Source: Microbacterium sp. VKM Ac-2923
GTDB lineage: Bacteria; Actinomycetota; Actinomycetes; Actinomycetales; Microbacteriaceae
Assembly: GCF_022815605.1 (NCBI RefSeq)
Contig: NZ_JALGRP010000004.1
Location: forward strand, 124,001-188,000
Direction: 5' to 3'
DNA length: 64,000 bases
The notes beneath the pieces were generated by a model. That model was not told the DNA's origin. It was given only the letters and a program-made list of their open reading frames with translations, and ran no database searches. A program made the translations under genes and the position numbers. The first letter of the stretch is position 1. The number at the start of each line of letters is the position of its first letter. Positions 25,356 to 34,065 of the stretch are shown piece by piece.

Positions 25356-26876
25356 TCAGCCGCCGGTGTGCTGACGCAGCCACACGATCGGGTCGATCGG
25401 GGTGGTGCCGTTCTGCAGAATCTCGACGTGCGTGTGCGCACCGAAGGAACGTCCCGTGTTGCCGGTGCGCCCGAGGAACTGGCCGACCTTCACCTGCTGC
25501 CCCTGGGTGACCTGGAGCGAGCCATACTGCATGTGACCGTAACGGCTCGAGACCAGCTGACCGTCGATCTCGTGGTCGATGAGCACCGTGACGCCGAAGG
25601 CGCCGCCTTGTTCGGTCGCGATGCGCACGGTGCCGTCGGCGATCGCCTGCACGGGCGACCCCTCGCCGGGCACGAAGTCCGCACCCTCATGCATGGTGCC
25701 GTCGCGCATGCCGAAGCCGTACGTGATGGGCACACCGACCGCGAACGGCCACTGGATGGGCGCTGTCGGGTCGTTGACGTAGAAGTTGGAAGGGTTGGTG
25801 ATGCCCGAGTCGGCGGCCATCTTGGCGTACGTGGTCGCGCTGTAGCCGTCTGCGCGGTCGACGACACCCGACGCCGCTTGGGCCGGAGCCACGTACGCCT
25901 GGATGGCACCCTCGGATGCCGCGACGTCGCCACCGACGGCCAAACGGGTCGTCGCGGTTTCGGTGGCGGTGACGCTGTCGGTGCCGTTGGCCGAGGCGAG
26001 CGCGCTGACCGGCATGGTCATGCCCACCGTGAGCAGACCGACAACGCCCATGACGCCGATGGAGAACGACGTCGCCGTAAGGCGGCGAACGTTGCGACGC
26101 GAGCCGGCCGTTGCTGCGGCGGGAAGCCCCGGAACAGCGGTCTGCGCGGGAGCGACGACCGGAGCCGCCTGAACGGCGGTCTCGCCGGTGAACGCGAAGA
26201 GGCGCGCGGCGGCGACGAACTCGTCGTCAGCCGCATCCTGATCCTGCGCGGCGTCGGACGGCTCAGCGTCGGGCTGCGCGGCTTCGGGGTGCGCGGTAGG
26301 GGTCTGCGCGGAGGAGGGCTGATCGACCTCGGCGGCCGGGGCTTCAAGAGCCCGCATGGCCGGTGTCTCGGCGCTGTCGAGGATGGTCGCGCCCTGCGGA
26401 CGGCGGCGCGAGCGGCGCGACGAGACGGGAAGGGTGATCGGCGAGGTCGGCAGGGTGACAGGCGTCGTCGCCACGTCGTTGGACGCGCTCTGGAGGATCA
26501 CGGCGACGTCGTCGGAAGAGCGCTCATCGACCACGGTGATCTCGAGGGCATCGGATGCCTCGTCGGTCGCGGGTGCGGCATCCTTCTCGGGGAGCGTGGG
26601 ATCGATCGTCGCGGCGATCACCGTCTCGAGGACGGCGGCGGCCACGTTCTCGATCAGCTCGGGCTGCGAGGCGTTCGGTGCGTCGACCGGCGCCGGATCG
26701 AGGGGCGTCGCGGCCGGCGAATCGGTGAGTCCTCGGCGGCGCATCTCGCCCCGGGTCGACCGGGATTCGAGCTCGGGGGCGGCAGCGAGGGGGCGACGGG
26801 ACCGCCGGGTGGGGGCGGGCTCGATCGGGGAGGCTTCTGACGGCAACGCGAAGGGCTCTCGTGTCGTGTCGCGCAA
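25356..26876 (-). CDS. M23 family metallopeptidase with long N-terminal region
   Basis: 506 residues from a TTG start. The last 120 residues are an M23 (LytM) endopeptidase domain: MHEGADFVPGEGSPV, SSRYGHMQYGSLQV and the zinc/catalytic motif GAHTHVEI. About 270 residues of Ala/Pro/Asp/Glu-rich low-complexity sequence precede one membrane span (SIGMVGVVGLLTVGMTMPVS reads part of it). The enzyme would therefore be anchored, with its domain outside, cutting peptidoglycan cross-bridges. No ATG or GTG lies near the start. Another frame beginning ATG at 26910 is not supported by the domain. Confidence 0.82.
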   Translation of the reverse strand: MRDTTREPFALPSEASPIEPAPTRRSRRPLAAAPELESRSTRGEMRRRGLTDSPAATPLDPAPVDAPNASQPELIENVAAAVLETVIAATIDPTLPEKDAAPATDEASDALEITVVDERSSDDVAVILQSASNDVATTPVTLPTSPITLPVSSRRSRRRPQGATILDSAETPAMRALEAPAAEVDQPSSAQTPTAHPEAAQPDAEPSDAAQDQDAADDEFVAAARLFAFTGETAVQAAPVVAPAQTAVPGLPAAATAGSRRNVRRLTATSFSIGVMGVVGLLTVGMTMPVSALASANGTDSVTATETATTRLAVGGDVAASEGAIQAYVAPAQAASGVVDRADGYSATTYAKMAADSGITNPSNFYVNDPTAPIQWPFAVGVPITYGFGMRDGTMHEGADFVPGEGSPVQAIADGTVRIATEQGGAFGVTVLIDHEIDGQLVSSRYGHMQYGSLQVTQGQQVKVGQFLGRTGNTGRSFGAHTHVEILQNGTTPIDPIVWLRQHTGG

Positions 26877-26995
26877 GAGGCGACGGCTTCGGGCTGTAGG
26901 GCTTGGCCATCTCCGCAGTTTCGGGTTGCGGAAGATAACGAACTGGTAAACAGCCTACCCCGCCCATCTGGGAAAGCGATGAGCGGGCGGACGAT

Positions 26996-27793
26996 TCACC
27001 GGTCGAAGTCGAGCAGCGGCTCCAGCTTCGCGAAGAAGTCCGCGCCCGCCGCGATGACCATGCCCTTGCCCGGCCGACCTCCGGGTGCGCCGCCGATCCG
27101 ACCCCCTGCCTCCTCGACCAGCAGAGCGCCGGCAGCGTGGTCCCACGGGTGCGTCCCGCTCTCGTAGTAGGCATCGACACGGCCCGCGGCCACGGATGCG
27201 AGGTCGAGCGACGCCGCACCGATCCGCCGGACGTCGCGTGCGATCGGCATGACGCGCGACAGTTGGGCAAGGGCCGGACCGTGCGTCTCGGGGTTGTAGC
27301 CGAAGCCCGTCGCGACGAGTCCGCCGGCCTCCCCCACCTCGCTGACGGAGAGCCGCCGATCGCCCAGCCACGCCCCGCCGCCGCGCGCGGCGCGGAACAG
27401 CTCACCCGTCACGGGATTGAACACGACTCCGGCGAGCGCCGTCCACGACGCCGTCTCAGCCACACCCTCGACCGCGGCGATGCTGACCGCCCAGGCCGGG
27501 ATGCCGTAGGCGTAGTTGACCGTCCCGTCGATCGGGTCGACGACCCACGTGATGCCGCTCGTGCCCTCTTCGGCTCCGGACTCCTCACCGAAGAACCCGT
27601 CATCCGGTCGTTTTCGCGCGAGCTCCGAACGGATGAAGGCCTCGACCTCGCGGTCGGCGGCGGTGACGATGTCGGCGGCGGCGGACTTGGTGGCCGCGAC
27701 CGTGACCCCCTCCTGGCGGCGGCGGTGGGCGAGCGCCCCCGCCTCTCGGACGATGCGTGTGGCGATGTCGAGCAGATCCGCGGGAGAGGTCAT
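26996..27793 (-). CDS. Inositol monophosphatase family protein
   Basis: 265 residues from ATG at 27793 (MTSPADLLDIATRI). Metal-binding motifs are complete: GEESGAEEG, WVVDPIDGTVNYAYGIP and HPWDHAAGALLVEEAGG. The family includes inositol-, histidinol- and fructose-1,6-bisphosphatases, with a Mg2+-dependent mechanism; the substrate cannot be chosen from the sequence. GTG at 27802 is an alternative start. Divergent from the FAD oxidoreductase gene. Confidence 0.85.
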   Translation of the reverse strand: MTSPADLLDIATRIVREAGALAHRRRQEGVTVAATKSAAADIVTAADREVEAFIRSELARKRPDDGFFGEESGAEEGTSGITWVVDPIDGTVNYAYGIPAWAVSIAAVEGVAETASWTALAGVVFNPVTGELFRAARGGGAWLGDRRLSVSEVGEAGGLVATGFGYNPETHGPALAQLSRVMPIARDVRRIGAASLDLASVAAGRVDAYYESGTHPWDHAAGALLVEEAGGRIGGAPGGRPGKGMVIAAGADFFAKLEPLLDFDR

Positions 27794-27855
27794 GGCATCC
27801 ACGCTAGTGCGCCACCCCTCTCGCCGAATTCGCGGCTGTGGATAGCGTGGTCGAC

Positions 27856-29439
27856 ATGACAGCTTCGGATTCTCGCCGGTACGACGTCGTCATCGTGGGA
27901 GGAGGGCACAATGCCCTCGTCGCCGCGGCCTATATCGCCCGCGCGGGGCGCCGGGTCGTGGTGATCGAGAGATCGGATGCCGTGGGTGGCGCCGCCGTAT
28001 CGGAACGCCCCTGGGCGGGGGTCGACGCGCGTCTGTCGCGGTACTCGTATCTCGTCAGTCTTCTGCCCCGGAGGATCATCGACGATCTCGGCCTGCGCAT
28101 CGAGCTGCGCCGGCGTCGGTACTCCTCGTACACGCCCGACCCGACGGATCCGTCGCGCGGAATCCTGGTCGACACGCACGACTCGGATGCCACGGCCGCC
28201 TCCTTCGTCCGAACCCTGGGCGACACCGGAGAAGCGGAGAGGTTCGCCGCGTTCGGCGAACGCCTGGCTCCTCTCGGGCGCGCGGTGTTCCCCACCATGA
28301 CCGAGCCGCTGCCCACGGCCGACGACGTGCGCGAGCGGGTGGGCGACGACGAGCTGTGGGACGCTCTGACCTCGCGCCCTCTCGGCGACCTGTTGCGCGG
28401 CTCCCTCGACAGCGACCTCGCGCGAGGGATCGCGTTGACCGACGGACTCATCGGCACCTTCGCCTCATCCGACGACCCCTCGCTCGCGCAGAACAAGTGC
28501 TTTCTGTACCACGTGATCGGCGGTGAGACGGGCGACTGGGACGTGCCCGTCGGCGGCATGGGCGCGGTGACGGCGGAACTGGAACGGGCCGCGCGCGAGG
28601 CCGGCGCGCACATCATCACCGGGGTCGAGGTCATCTCGCTCTCGCCCGACGGCGACGTGCACACCATGACCGACCGCTCCGAGGTGTTCCACGGCGATCT
28701 GATCCTCAGCGGCGTCGGGCGCGCGGTGCTCGACCGGATGCTGGCGGCTGGAGGCTCGACGACCACCGGGGCCGAGGTCGCGGAGGGCGCGCAGGTGAAG
28801 GTCAACATGCTGCTGTCGCGGCTGCCTCGGCTGCGCGACGAGTCCGTCACTCCGGAGGCCGCCTTCTCGGGCACCTTCCATGTCAACGAGACGATGACCC
28901 AACTGGATGCCGCGCACGTCGCGGCATCCGGAGGACTCATCCCCGAGCCACTCCCCGTCGAGATCTACTGCCACTCGCTGACCGATCCCTCCATCCTCGG
29001 TGAGGAGCTGCGCGCGTCGGGCGCGCAAACGCTCACGATGTTCGGGCTGCAGGTGCCGCACCGGCTGATCGAGGACACCGACCCCGTCGCCGCCGGAGCT
29101 CGACTGCTGGCCGCGGCACAGGCCTCGCTCGACTCAGTGCTCGCCGAACCCCTGCGGGACTGCATTCACCGAGCACCGGACGGACGGCTGTGCATCGAAG
29201 CGCGCACGACGAGCGACCTGGAGAAGTCGCTCAACATGGTCGGCGGCGACATCTTCCACGGGGCCCTGTCGTGGCCGTGGCTGTCGTCCGCGGCGTCGAC
29301 CCCGGCGGAGCGGTGGGGCGTGGCGACCCCGCACTCGCGCGTACTGCTGTGCGGATCGAGTGCGCAGCGCGGCGGGGCGGTCAGCGGCATCGGCGGACAG
29401 AACGCTGCGATGGCGGCGCTGGAGATTCTGGAGGGGTGA
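27856..29439 (+). CDS. FAD-dependent oxidoreductase, phytoene desaturase/PYROXD2-like
   Basis: 527 residues. The N-terminal FAD motif is VVIVGGGHNALVAAAYIA, followed by VVVIERSDAVGGAAVSE. The C-terminus has VLLCGSSAQRGGAVSGIGGQ, the closing FAD segment of carotenoid-desaturase-like enzymes. No carotenoid genes are near, and PYROXD2-type members are widespread outside carotenoid synthesis, so the substrate is unknown. ATG at 27856 is preferred over an in-frame GTG at 27838. Confidence 0.8.
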   Translation: MTASDSRRYDVVIVGGGHNALVAAAYIARAGRRVVVIERSDAVGGAAVSERPWAGVDARLSRYSYLVSLLPRRIIDDLGLRIELRRRRYSSYTPDPTDPSRGILVDTHDSDATAASFVRTLGDTGEAERFAAFGERLAPLGRAVFPTMTEPLPTADDVRERVGDDELWDALTSRPLGDLLRGSLDSDLARGIALTDGLIGTFASSDDPSLAQNKCFLYHVIGGETGDWDVPVGGMGAVTAELERAAREAGAHIITGVEVISLSPDGDVHTMTDRSEVFHGDLILSGVGRAVLDRMLAAGGSTTTGAEVAEGAQVKVNMLLSRLPRLRDESVTPEAAFSGTFHVNETMTQLDAAHVAASGGLIPEPLPVEIYCHSLTDPSILGEELRASGAQTLTMFGLQVPHRLIEDTDPVAAGARLLAAAQASLDSVLAEPLRDCIHRAPDGRLCIEARTTSDLEKSLNMVGGDIFHGALSWPWLSSAASTPAERWGVATPHSRVLLCGSSAQRGGAVSGIGGQNAAMAALEILEG

Positions 29440-29548
29440 GTCTGCGGCCGCTTGATGCGCCCCCGTAGGCCGGGCTCTCGACGGGTCGACGCGCCCTTCG
29501 TTCACCAGGTGAAACTGCGCGGGGGCGGGGTGAACTTCGGACACGAAT

Positions 29549-29568
29549 TAGAACATAGTTTCTATACT
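29549..29568 (+). promoter_or_regulatory. LexA-like SOS box overlapping a promoter
   Basis: TAGAACATAGTTTCTA (29549-29564) is a near-palindrome containing GAAC-N4-TTTC, one base from the actinobacterial LexA core GAAC-N4-GTTC. The -10 hexamer TATACT (29563-29568) overlaps its right end and lies 6 nt before the ATG at 29575, so the transcript would be leaderless or nearly so. Several 13E12-family genes of Mycobacterium tuberculosis carry SOS boxes, which supports the call. Confidence 0.6.
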
Positions 29569-29574
29569 CGAGTC

Positions 29575-31086
29575 ATGGCCGATTCTTCTCCTGCCGAGGC
29601 TCAGAATGTCTCCGACGCCGAGCGCGAGCGCCTTCGCGATCTCGTCAGTCAGATCCGCGTGAGCACGCTCGCGCTGACGCGGGTACAGGCGAGTCTGATT
29701 CGGCATCGGGCTGCGGTCATGGGGATCGCCCTCGATCAGGTGGCCCGCTCGGGTTCCCGGGCCTCGCAAGAGCGGGAACTCCCAGTGCGCCCTGTAGCGC
29801 TCGAGATCGCCGCGGCCACACACACGCACGACCTGGCCGTCCAGAGAGAGCTCAACGAGGCACACACCCTCACCGAGAAATTCTGCGCAACCGTCGACGC
29901 GCTCGAGTCGGGACGCATCGGCATGCGTCACGCGCAGGCGATCCTCGACACGGGCGCCGTGATCGACGACGACGACACCCGCGCGGGGTGGGAGCAGGTC
30001 GTCCTCTCGCGCGCCGAACGCGACTCACCGGGGCGAACGCGGGCATTCGCACGCGAACTGGCCGAGAGCGTTCAGCCCGTTGGCATGACGGAACGACACG
30101 CTCGCGCGGCCGCGACGCGGGGAGTCAGCGTCCGTGACCTCGCCGACGGAATGGCCGAGCTCAGCGTCATCCTGCCGGCGACGGTCGCGTACGGCATCCG
30201 CGATCGGTTGAGGAAGCAGGCTGCGGCGATTCGGGCCGCGGGTGCCGGTTCCGCGGACGGTAGGCGTCCCGAGCAAACGGGCGCTCGTGCGGTCGATACC
30301 GGGGCGCGCGAGTCTCGGAAAGCGGAGACGAATCCGCGTCACGCCGACACCTCGGCGAGCTCTCTCGTCGACGCAGGATTGCCGGCGTCCACCCCCGGCA
30401 CCGCATCACCGGCCCATGAACCCGGAATCGCCATGCCCGCCCCGGTTCGAGACGACCGCACGTTGAACCAGATCGGCGCCGATATCTGCGCCGACCTCCT
30501 TCTCACCGCTGCGCCCACCGTCGACCCGACGGACGACCCCTCCTGCCCTGGCGGCCTCGGAGCGATCCGCGCGCAGGTGCAGATCACCGTGCCGGTCCTC
30601 ACTCTTCTGGGTCTCTCGGATGTCGGCGCAGCAGTCGCGGGGAGAAGCCCGATCGACCCGCAGACGGCACGCCGGCTGGCAGCCCGCGCGCCGGGCTGGG
30701 ACCGCGTGTTGTGCGACCCCGTCGTCGGCACTGTGCTCGACGTCGACCGCTACAGCCCCACCTCCGCTCAGCGGCGGTACCTCGCCGCACGCGATCGACA
30801 CTGCCGTGCGCCCGGATGCCGTGCACCGCTCACTCGATGCCAGATCGACCACAATCACGAGGCGCAGCACGGCGGTGGGACGACCCTCAGCAACCTCGCC
30901 CACCTGTGTGTTCGGCATCACACGCTGAAGACGGAGACCGAATGGACCGTCTCCCAAGACCTCGACGGCAACCTGCGGTTCGAGAGTCCGCTCGGGCAGA
31001 AGGTGATGGAGACCCCTCCCCCACGCGTTCTGTTCATTCCGGACGGTGTCGGCGACGACATCGTGCCGGACCCGCCCCCGTTCTGA
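29575..31086 (+). CDS. 13E12/DUF222 family HNH endonuclease-signature protein
   Basis: 503 residues from ATG at 29575. The N-terminal DUF222 (13E12) region covers about 20-210. A low-complexity Ala/Thr/Arg linker covers about 220-290. The C-terminal HNH domain has AARDRHCRAPGCRAPLTRCQ, QIDHNHEAQHGGGTTLSNLA and LCVRHHTLKTE, so both zinc-cysteine pairs and the HNH histidines are present. DUF222-HNH genes are multicopy in actinomycetes; DNA cleavage is inferred and the biological role is unknown. Promoter and SOS-like box lie directly upstream. Confidence 0.85.
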   Translation: MADSSPAEAQNVSDAERERLRDLVSQIRVSTLALTRVQASLIRHRAAVMGIALDQVARSGSRASQERELPVRPVALEIAAATHTHDLAVQRELNEAHTLTEKFCATVDALESGRIGMRHAQAILDTGAVIDDDDTRAGWEQVVLSRAERDSPGRTRAFARELAESVQPVGMTERHARAAATRGVSVRDLADGMAELSVILPATVAYGIRDRLRKQAAAIRAAGAGSADGRRPEQTGARAVDTGARESRKAETNPRHADTSASSLVDAGLPASTPGTASPAHEPGIAMPAPVRDDRTLNQIGADICADLLLTAAPTVDPTDDPSCPGGLGAIRAQVQITVPVLTLLGLSDVGAAVAGRSPIDPQTARRLAARAPGWDRVLCDPVVGTVLDVDRYSPTSAQRRYLAARDRHCRAPGCRAPLTRCQIDHNHEAQHGGGTTLSNLAHLCVRHHTLKTETEWTVSQDLDGNLRFESPLGQKVMETPPPRVLFIPDGVGDDIVPDPPPF

Positions 31087-31131
31087 GTGGGGTGCGACCG
31101 GGAGCCGCACACGAGAGAGAGCATCGAGGAC

Positions 31132-31659
31132 ATGGACAGTGCAAGGGCGACCCGGGTCATCTTCATCGGCGGCCGATCGGGATCGGGCAAGACGACCGTC
31201 GCGGCGGCTGCGTCGCGCATCCTGGCCGGACGCGACGTGCGACATGCGGTCATCGAGGGTGACAACCTCGATCAGGCGCACCCCGAGCCGTGGCGCGCGG
31301 GTATCGACCTGGCGGAACAGAATCTTGCGGCGATGTGGAGCAACTATCGACGCGCCGGATACCACCGTCTGCTCTTCACGAACACGGTCAGTGTCGCGCA
31401 GATCGACGGGCTCAGCCGGGCACTCGGTGGGGAGGTCGAGGCCCGGGGCGTCTTGCTCACGGCCGACGACGAGACCGTCAGCGATCGGCTCCGGCGGCGC
31501 GAGTTCGGAGCCGCGGCAGCGGTGCACATCGACCGCAGCCGCCGCGCTGCCGCGGAACTCGACGCCCTCGACATCGCCATCCGCATCGCCACCGACGGCC
31601 GCGCACCCGCCGACATCGCGCACGCACTGCTCACCGAGACGGGATGGCTCGATGAGTGA
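31132..31659 (+). CDS. P-loop ATP-binding protein, small-molecule kinase-like
   Basis: 175 residues. Walker A is GGRSGSGKTTVAAAASRIL at residues 13-20. Then comes EGDNLDQAHPEPW, typical of nucleoside/gluconate/adenylyl-sulfate kinases at the substrate site, and a possible Lid with arginines (DRLRRREFG). The substrate is unknown. It overlaps the convergent MocR gene by 29 nt at the 3' end. Confidence 0.7.
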   Translation: MDSARATRVIFIGGRSGSGKTTVAAAASRILAGRDVRHAVIEGDNLDQAHPEPWRAGIDLAEQNLAAMWSNYRRAGYHRLLFTNTVSVAQIDGLSRALGGEVEARGVLLTADDETVSDRLRRREFGAAAAVHIDRSRRAAAELDALDIAIRIATDGRAPADIAHALLTETGWLDE

Positions 31660-33157
31660 CCTCATCCTGCGATGCACCCCGGGCAGCGTGCCTTCGGAGC
31701 ACGTCGATAATCGCGTGGACGGCCTCCATCAGCGCGACCGTCGATGGCTCGGCGTATCCGAAAGCAATTCCCACCGGCAGCGAGGTCGCGTCCGCATCGA
31801 CGGCGTACGACCCCAGCGGGGCCACCCGAACGCCGCGCTGGTCCAGATCGGCGACGATCGCACGCTCCACGCTCGTCCGCTCGCCGTCGGTCCCGGCGCC
31901 GTCGACTCCGGCGCCGGGGTGCGCGACGCCGGACGGCACGACGCCGGGGAGCACGGCCACCGCGTGCAGGCCGCCGTCGGTGGCCGTCAGCTCCACGCCG
32001 GCCGCGCCCGTGAACGCCTCGAGCAGAAGCCGTCGGCGGTGGCGGTAGTCTCGGCGCCGCCGCGCGGTGTGACGCGCGAGCGATCCCTCGGCGATGTATA
32101 GCGCGAGCGCGTGCTGCTGCACGAGAGAGACCGGCAGGTCGAGGTCGTCACGCGCTGCGCGAATCGCGGCCCCCACGTCGCCGGTCGCCACGATCCATCC
32201 GCACCGCACGGCAGGGGTGAGGGTCTTCGACAGACTCCCGATCAGCACGACCCGCGCGGGATCGAGGAGGTGCAGCGGCGGGAGGGGCGCGCGGCCGTGC
32301 GGGAACTCGCTGTCGTAGTCGTCCTCGATGACCACCACATCCTCGCGAGCAGCCCATGCCAGCAAACGGGCGCGATCCTCGGCATCCAATCGACTGCCGA
32401 GCGGGTAGTGGTGATGCGGGGTGACGATGACCGCGTCGACTCCATGCAGCTTTTCGAGGGCATCGAGGGCCAGGCCCGACCCCGGGCGCACGGGCACGGG
32501 AACCGCCTCGATCCCGAGGCGGCGCAGGATCATGCGGACGCGTGGATACCCCGGATCCTCGATGGCGACGCGCAGGGACCCGCGACCATTCCGAGGCGAC
32601 AGCGCGAGAAGGGTCAGCAGCATCGCGTCGCTGGTCCCCGCGGTGACGACGACGTCGGCGGCCGACACGTCGAGGCCCCGCGCGCGACCGAGGTGCCGCG
32701 CGATCTCCGCGCGCAGGGCCGGCGTGCCTGCGGGGTCGTACACGTCGGCATCCGGATCGTTCGCCGTCGCGCGGCGCCACGCCGATCGCCACGCGGCGTC
32801 AGCGAGTCCCGTTGTGCCGGGTCGGCCCGGCCGAAGGTCGACGACGGAGCGCTTCACGCGCGCTCGGTCGGAAGCCGGTCCGCGCGGCAGAGGCGGCAGC
32901 GGCGAACGGTGCGCGACCTCGGCGACCACCGTCCTCCCTCCCGGCCGGGTGAGAAGGTACCCCTCGCCCGCGAGGATCTCGTACGCCGCGACGACGGTCC
33001 CGCGCGCGACTCCCAGATCAGCGGCGAGCGCACGCGTAGACGGCACCACCTCTCCCCCTCCGATACGTCCCGCGAGCACCGCGGCGCGGAGCCCGTGCGC
33101 GAGTTGTTCGTGCAGCGGCGCAGCCGAGCTGCGGTCCAGGATGCCGAGGGAGATCAC
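31631..33157 (-). CDS. MocR/PdxR-type GntR regulator with aminotransferase domain
   Basis: 508 residues from GTG at 33157. The winged HTH (about 10-75) has LHEQLAHGLRAAVLAGRI and ADLGVARGTVVAAYEIL. The class I aminotransferase-like domain (about 110-490) has VVTAGTSDAMLLTLLAL, VIVTPHHHYPLGS, VVIEDDYDSEF and the PLP lysine in IGSLSKTLTPAVRCGW. MocR proteins use bound PLP as effector. Divergence from a PNPOx-family gene suggests that it senses or controls vitamin B6 status. Confidence 0.87.
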   Translation of the reverse strand: MISLGILDRSSAAPLHEQLAHGLRAAVLAGRIGGGEVVPSTRALAADLGVARGTVVAAYEILAGEGYLLTRPGGRTVVAEVAHRSPLPPLPRGPASDRARVKRSVVDLRPGRPGTTGLADAAWRSAWRRATANDPDADVYDPAGTPALRAEIARHLGRARGLDVSAADVVVTAGTSDAMLLTLLALSPRNGRGSLRVAIEDPGYPRVRMILRRLGIEAVPVPVRPGSGLALDALEKLHGVDAVIVTPHHHYPLGSRLDAEDRARLLAWAAREDVVVIEDDYDSEFPHGRAPLPPLHLLDPARVVLIGSLSKTLTPAVRCGWIVATGDVGAAIRAARDDLDLPVSLVQQHALALYIAEGSLARHTARRRRDYRHRRRLLLEAFTGAAGVELTATDGGLHAVAVLPGVVPSGVAHPGAGVDGAGTDGERTSVERAIVADLDQRGVRVAPLGSYAVDADATSLPVGIAFGYAEPSTVALMEAVHAIIDVLRRHAARGASQDEVTHRAIPSR

Positions 33158-33170
33158 GCCTACACTCTGG

Positions 33171-33239
33171 CACTGGTCCACTCGCAGCGAGGCGAAGCGG
33201 ACTACTCGCTGGACCAGTGCAGCTACTGGACTGGGTCCA
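33171..33239. promoter_or_regulatory. Candidate MocR operator, three CTGGACC-type boxes
   Basis: CACTGGTCCA (33171-33180) and TGGACCAGTG (33210-33219) are a perfect 10-bp inverted repeat, starts 39 nt apart. A third box, TGGAC-TGG-GTCCA, spans 33227-33239 and touches the A of the ATG of the PNPOx-family gene. Spaced repeats are usual for MocR sites. All of it lies in the 81-nt divergent region. Confidence 0.6.
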
Positions 33240-33913
33240 TGACCGATCTTCCGCTCACCGCCCTCACGCGCGTCCGCCGGGGCGCCCACCACCAGATCAC
33301 CGACCGTTCCGCGCTGTACGACGTTGTCGACGGGGCCCTCGCGGGCACCCTCGCCATCGTGCGCGACGACCGCCCGGTCGCCCTCCCGGTGGGCATCGCC
33401 CGCGACGGCGACGACGTGCTGGTGCACGGATCGACCGGCAGCGACTTCTTCCGTCGCATCGCCGCGGGAGCGCCGGTGTGTCTGACGGTGACGCACCTGC
33501 TGGGCCTGAAGTACGCGCGCTCGCTGTTCGACAGCTCGATGCGCTACCGCTGCGCGATCGTGCACGCCGTGGCATCCGTCGTCCCTCCCGCAGAGAAGGA
33601 AACGGCGCTGCTGACCCTGTCGGAGCACCTCATGCCCGGGCGCAGCGACGACGTGCGGCCGATGACCCCGCGCGAGGTCGCCGCGACGATGGTCCTTCGC
33701 ATCCCGCTCGCCGAGGCCAGCGTCAAGGACAACGCCGGCTCACTGGTCGAGGTCGACGACGACGGCGAGGACCGGTCGGTGTGGGCCGGCATCCTGCCCC
33801 TGCGGATGAGCGCGGGCGAGCCGGTCACCTCACCGCAGACGGTGCCGGGCACACCGGTTCCGGCGTCCGTGCGGAGCGCGGCAGAACGCGTCGCCGCCCG
33901 GGGCACGGCCTGA
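33239..33913 (+). CDS. Pyridoxamine 5'-phosphate oxidase family flavoprotein
   Basis: 224 residues: a split-barrel FMN-binding fold with VRRGAHHQITDRSALYDVVD, GTLAIVRDDRPVALPVGIA and LVHGSTGSDFFRRIAAGAPV. A LTLSEHLMPGRSDDVRP segment is typical of the subgroup (DUF/pyridox_ox_2). Probable substrate is unknown; true pyridoxamine phosphate oxidase activity is unproven. The 3' end of the gene is part of a 64-nt tandem repeat whose extra copies follow the stop. Confidence 0.8.
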   Translation: MTDLPLTALTRVRRGAHHQITDRSALYDVVDGALAGTLAIVRDDRPVALPVGIARDGDDVLVHGSTGSDFFRRIAAGAPVCLTVTHLLGLKYARSLFDSSMRYRCAIVHAVASVVPPAEKETALLTLSEHLMPGRSDDVRPMTPREVAATMVLRIPLAEASVKDNAGSLVEVDDDGEDRSVWAGILPLRMSAGEPVTSPQTVPGTPVPASVRSAAERVAARGTA

Positions 33914-34065
33914 CGACCACCCGTCGCCCGGCGGCCTGAGCGCGGCAGAACGCGTCGCCACCCGGGGCACGGCCTGAAGCCCGCCCGTCGCCCGGCGGCC
34001 TGAGCGCGGCAGAACGCGTCGCCACCCGGGGCACGGCCTGAAGCCCGCTCGTCTGTCGGGCGGGC
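33874..34065. repeat. 64-nt tandem repeat covering a gene end and the following gap
   Basis: Three copies begin at 33874, 33938 and 34002. Copy 1 encodes the last residues AERVAARGTA and stop of the PNPOx-family gene. Copies 2 and 3 repeat that sequence, stop codon included, as non-coding DNA. Copies 1 and 2 differ at a few positions, and copy 3 diverges in its last third. There AGCCCGC/GCGGGCT (34042-34048 and 34060-34066) can form a stem that probably terminates both convergent genes. Confidence 0.85.

Noticed and set aside
26750..26910. ATG-initiated frame at 26910 (MAKPYSPKPSP...) as the true M23 start
   Set aside because: It is in a different frame from the peptidase domain and soon becomes an Arg/Pro-rich shadow; the TTG-initiated frame is continuous with the domain.
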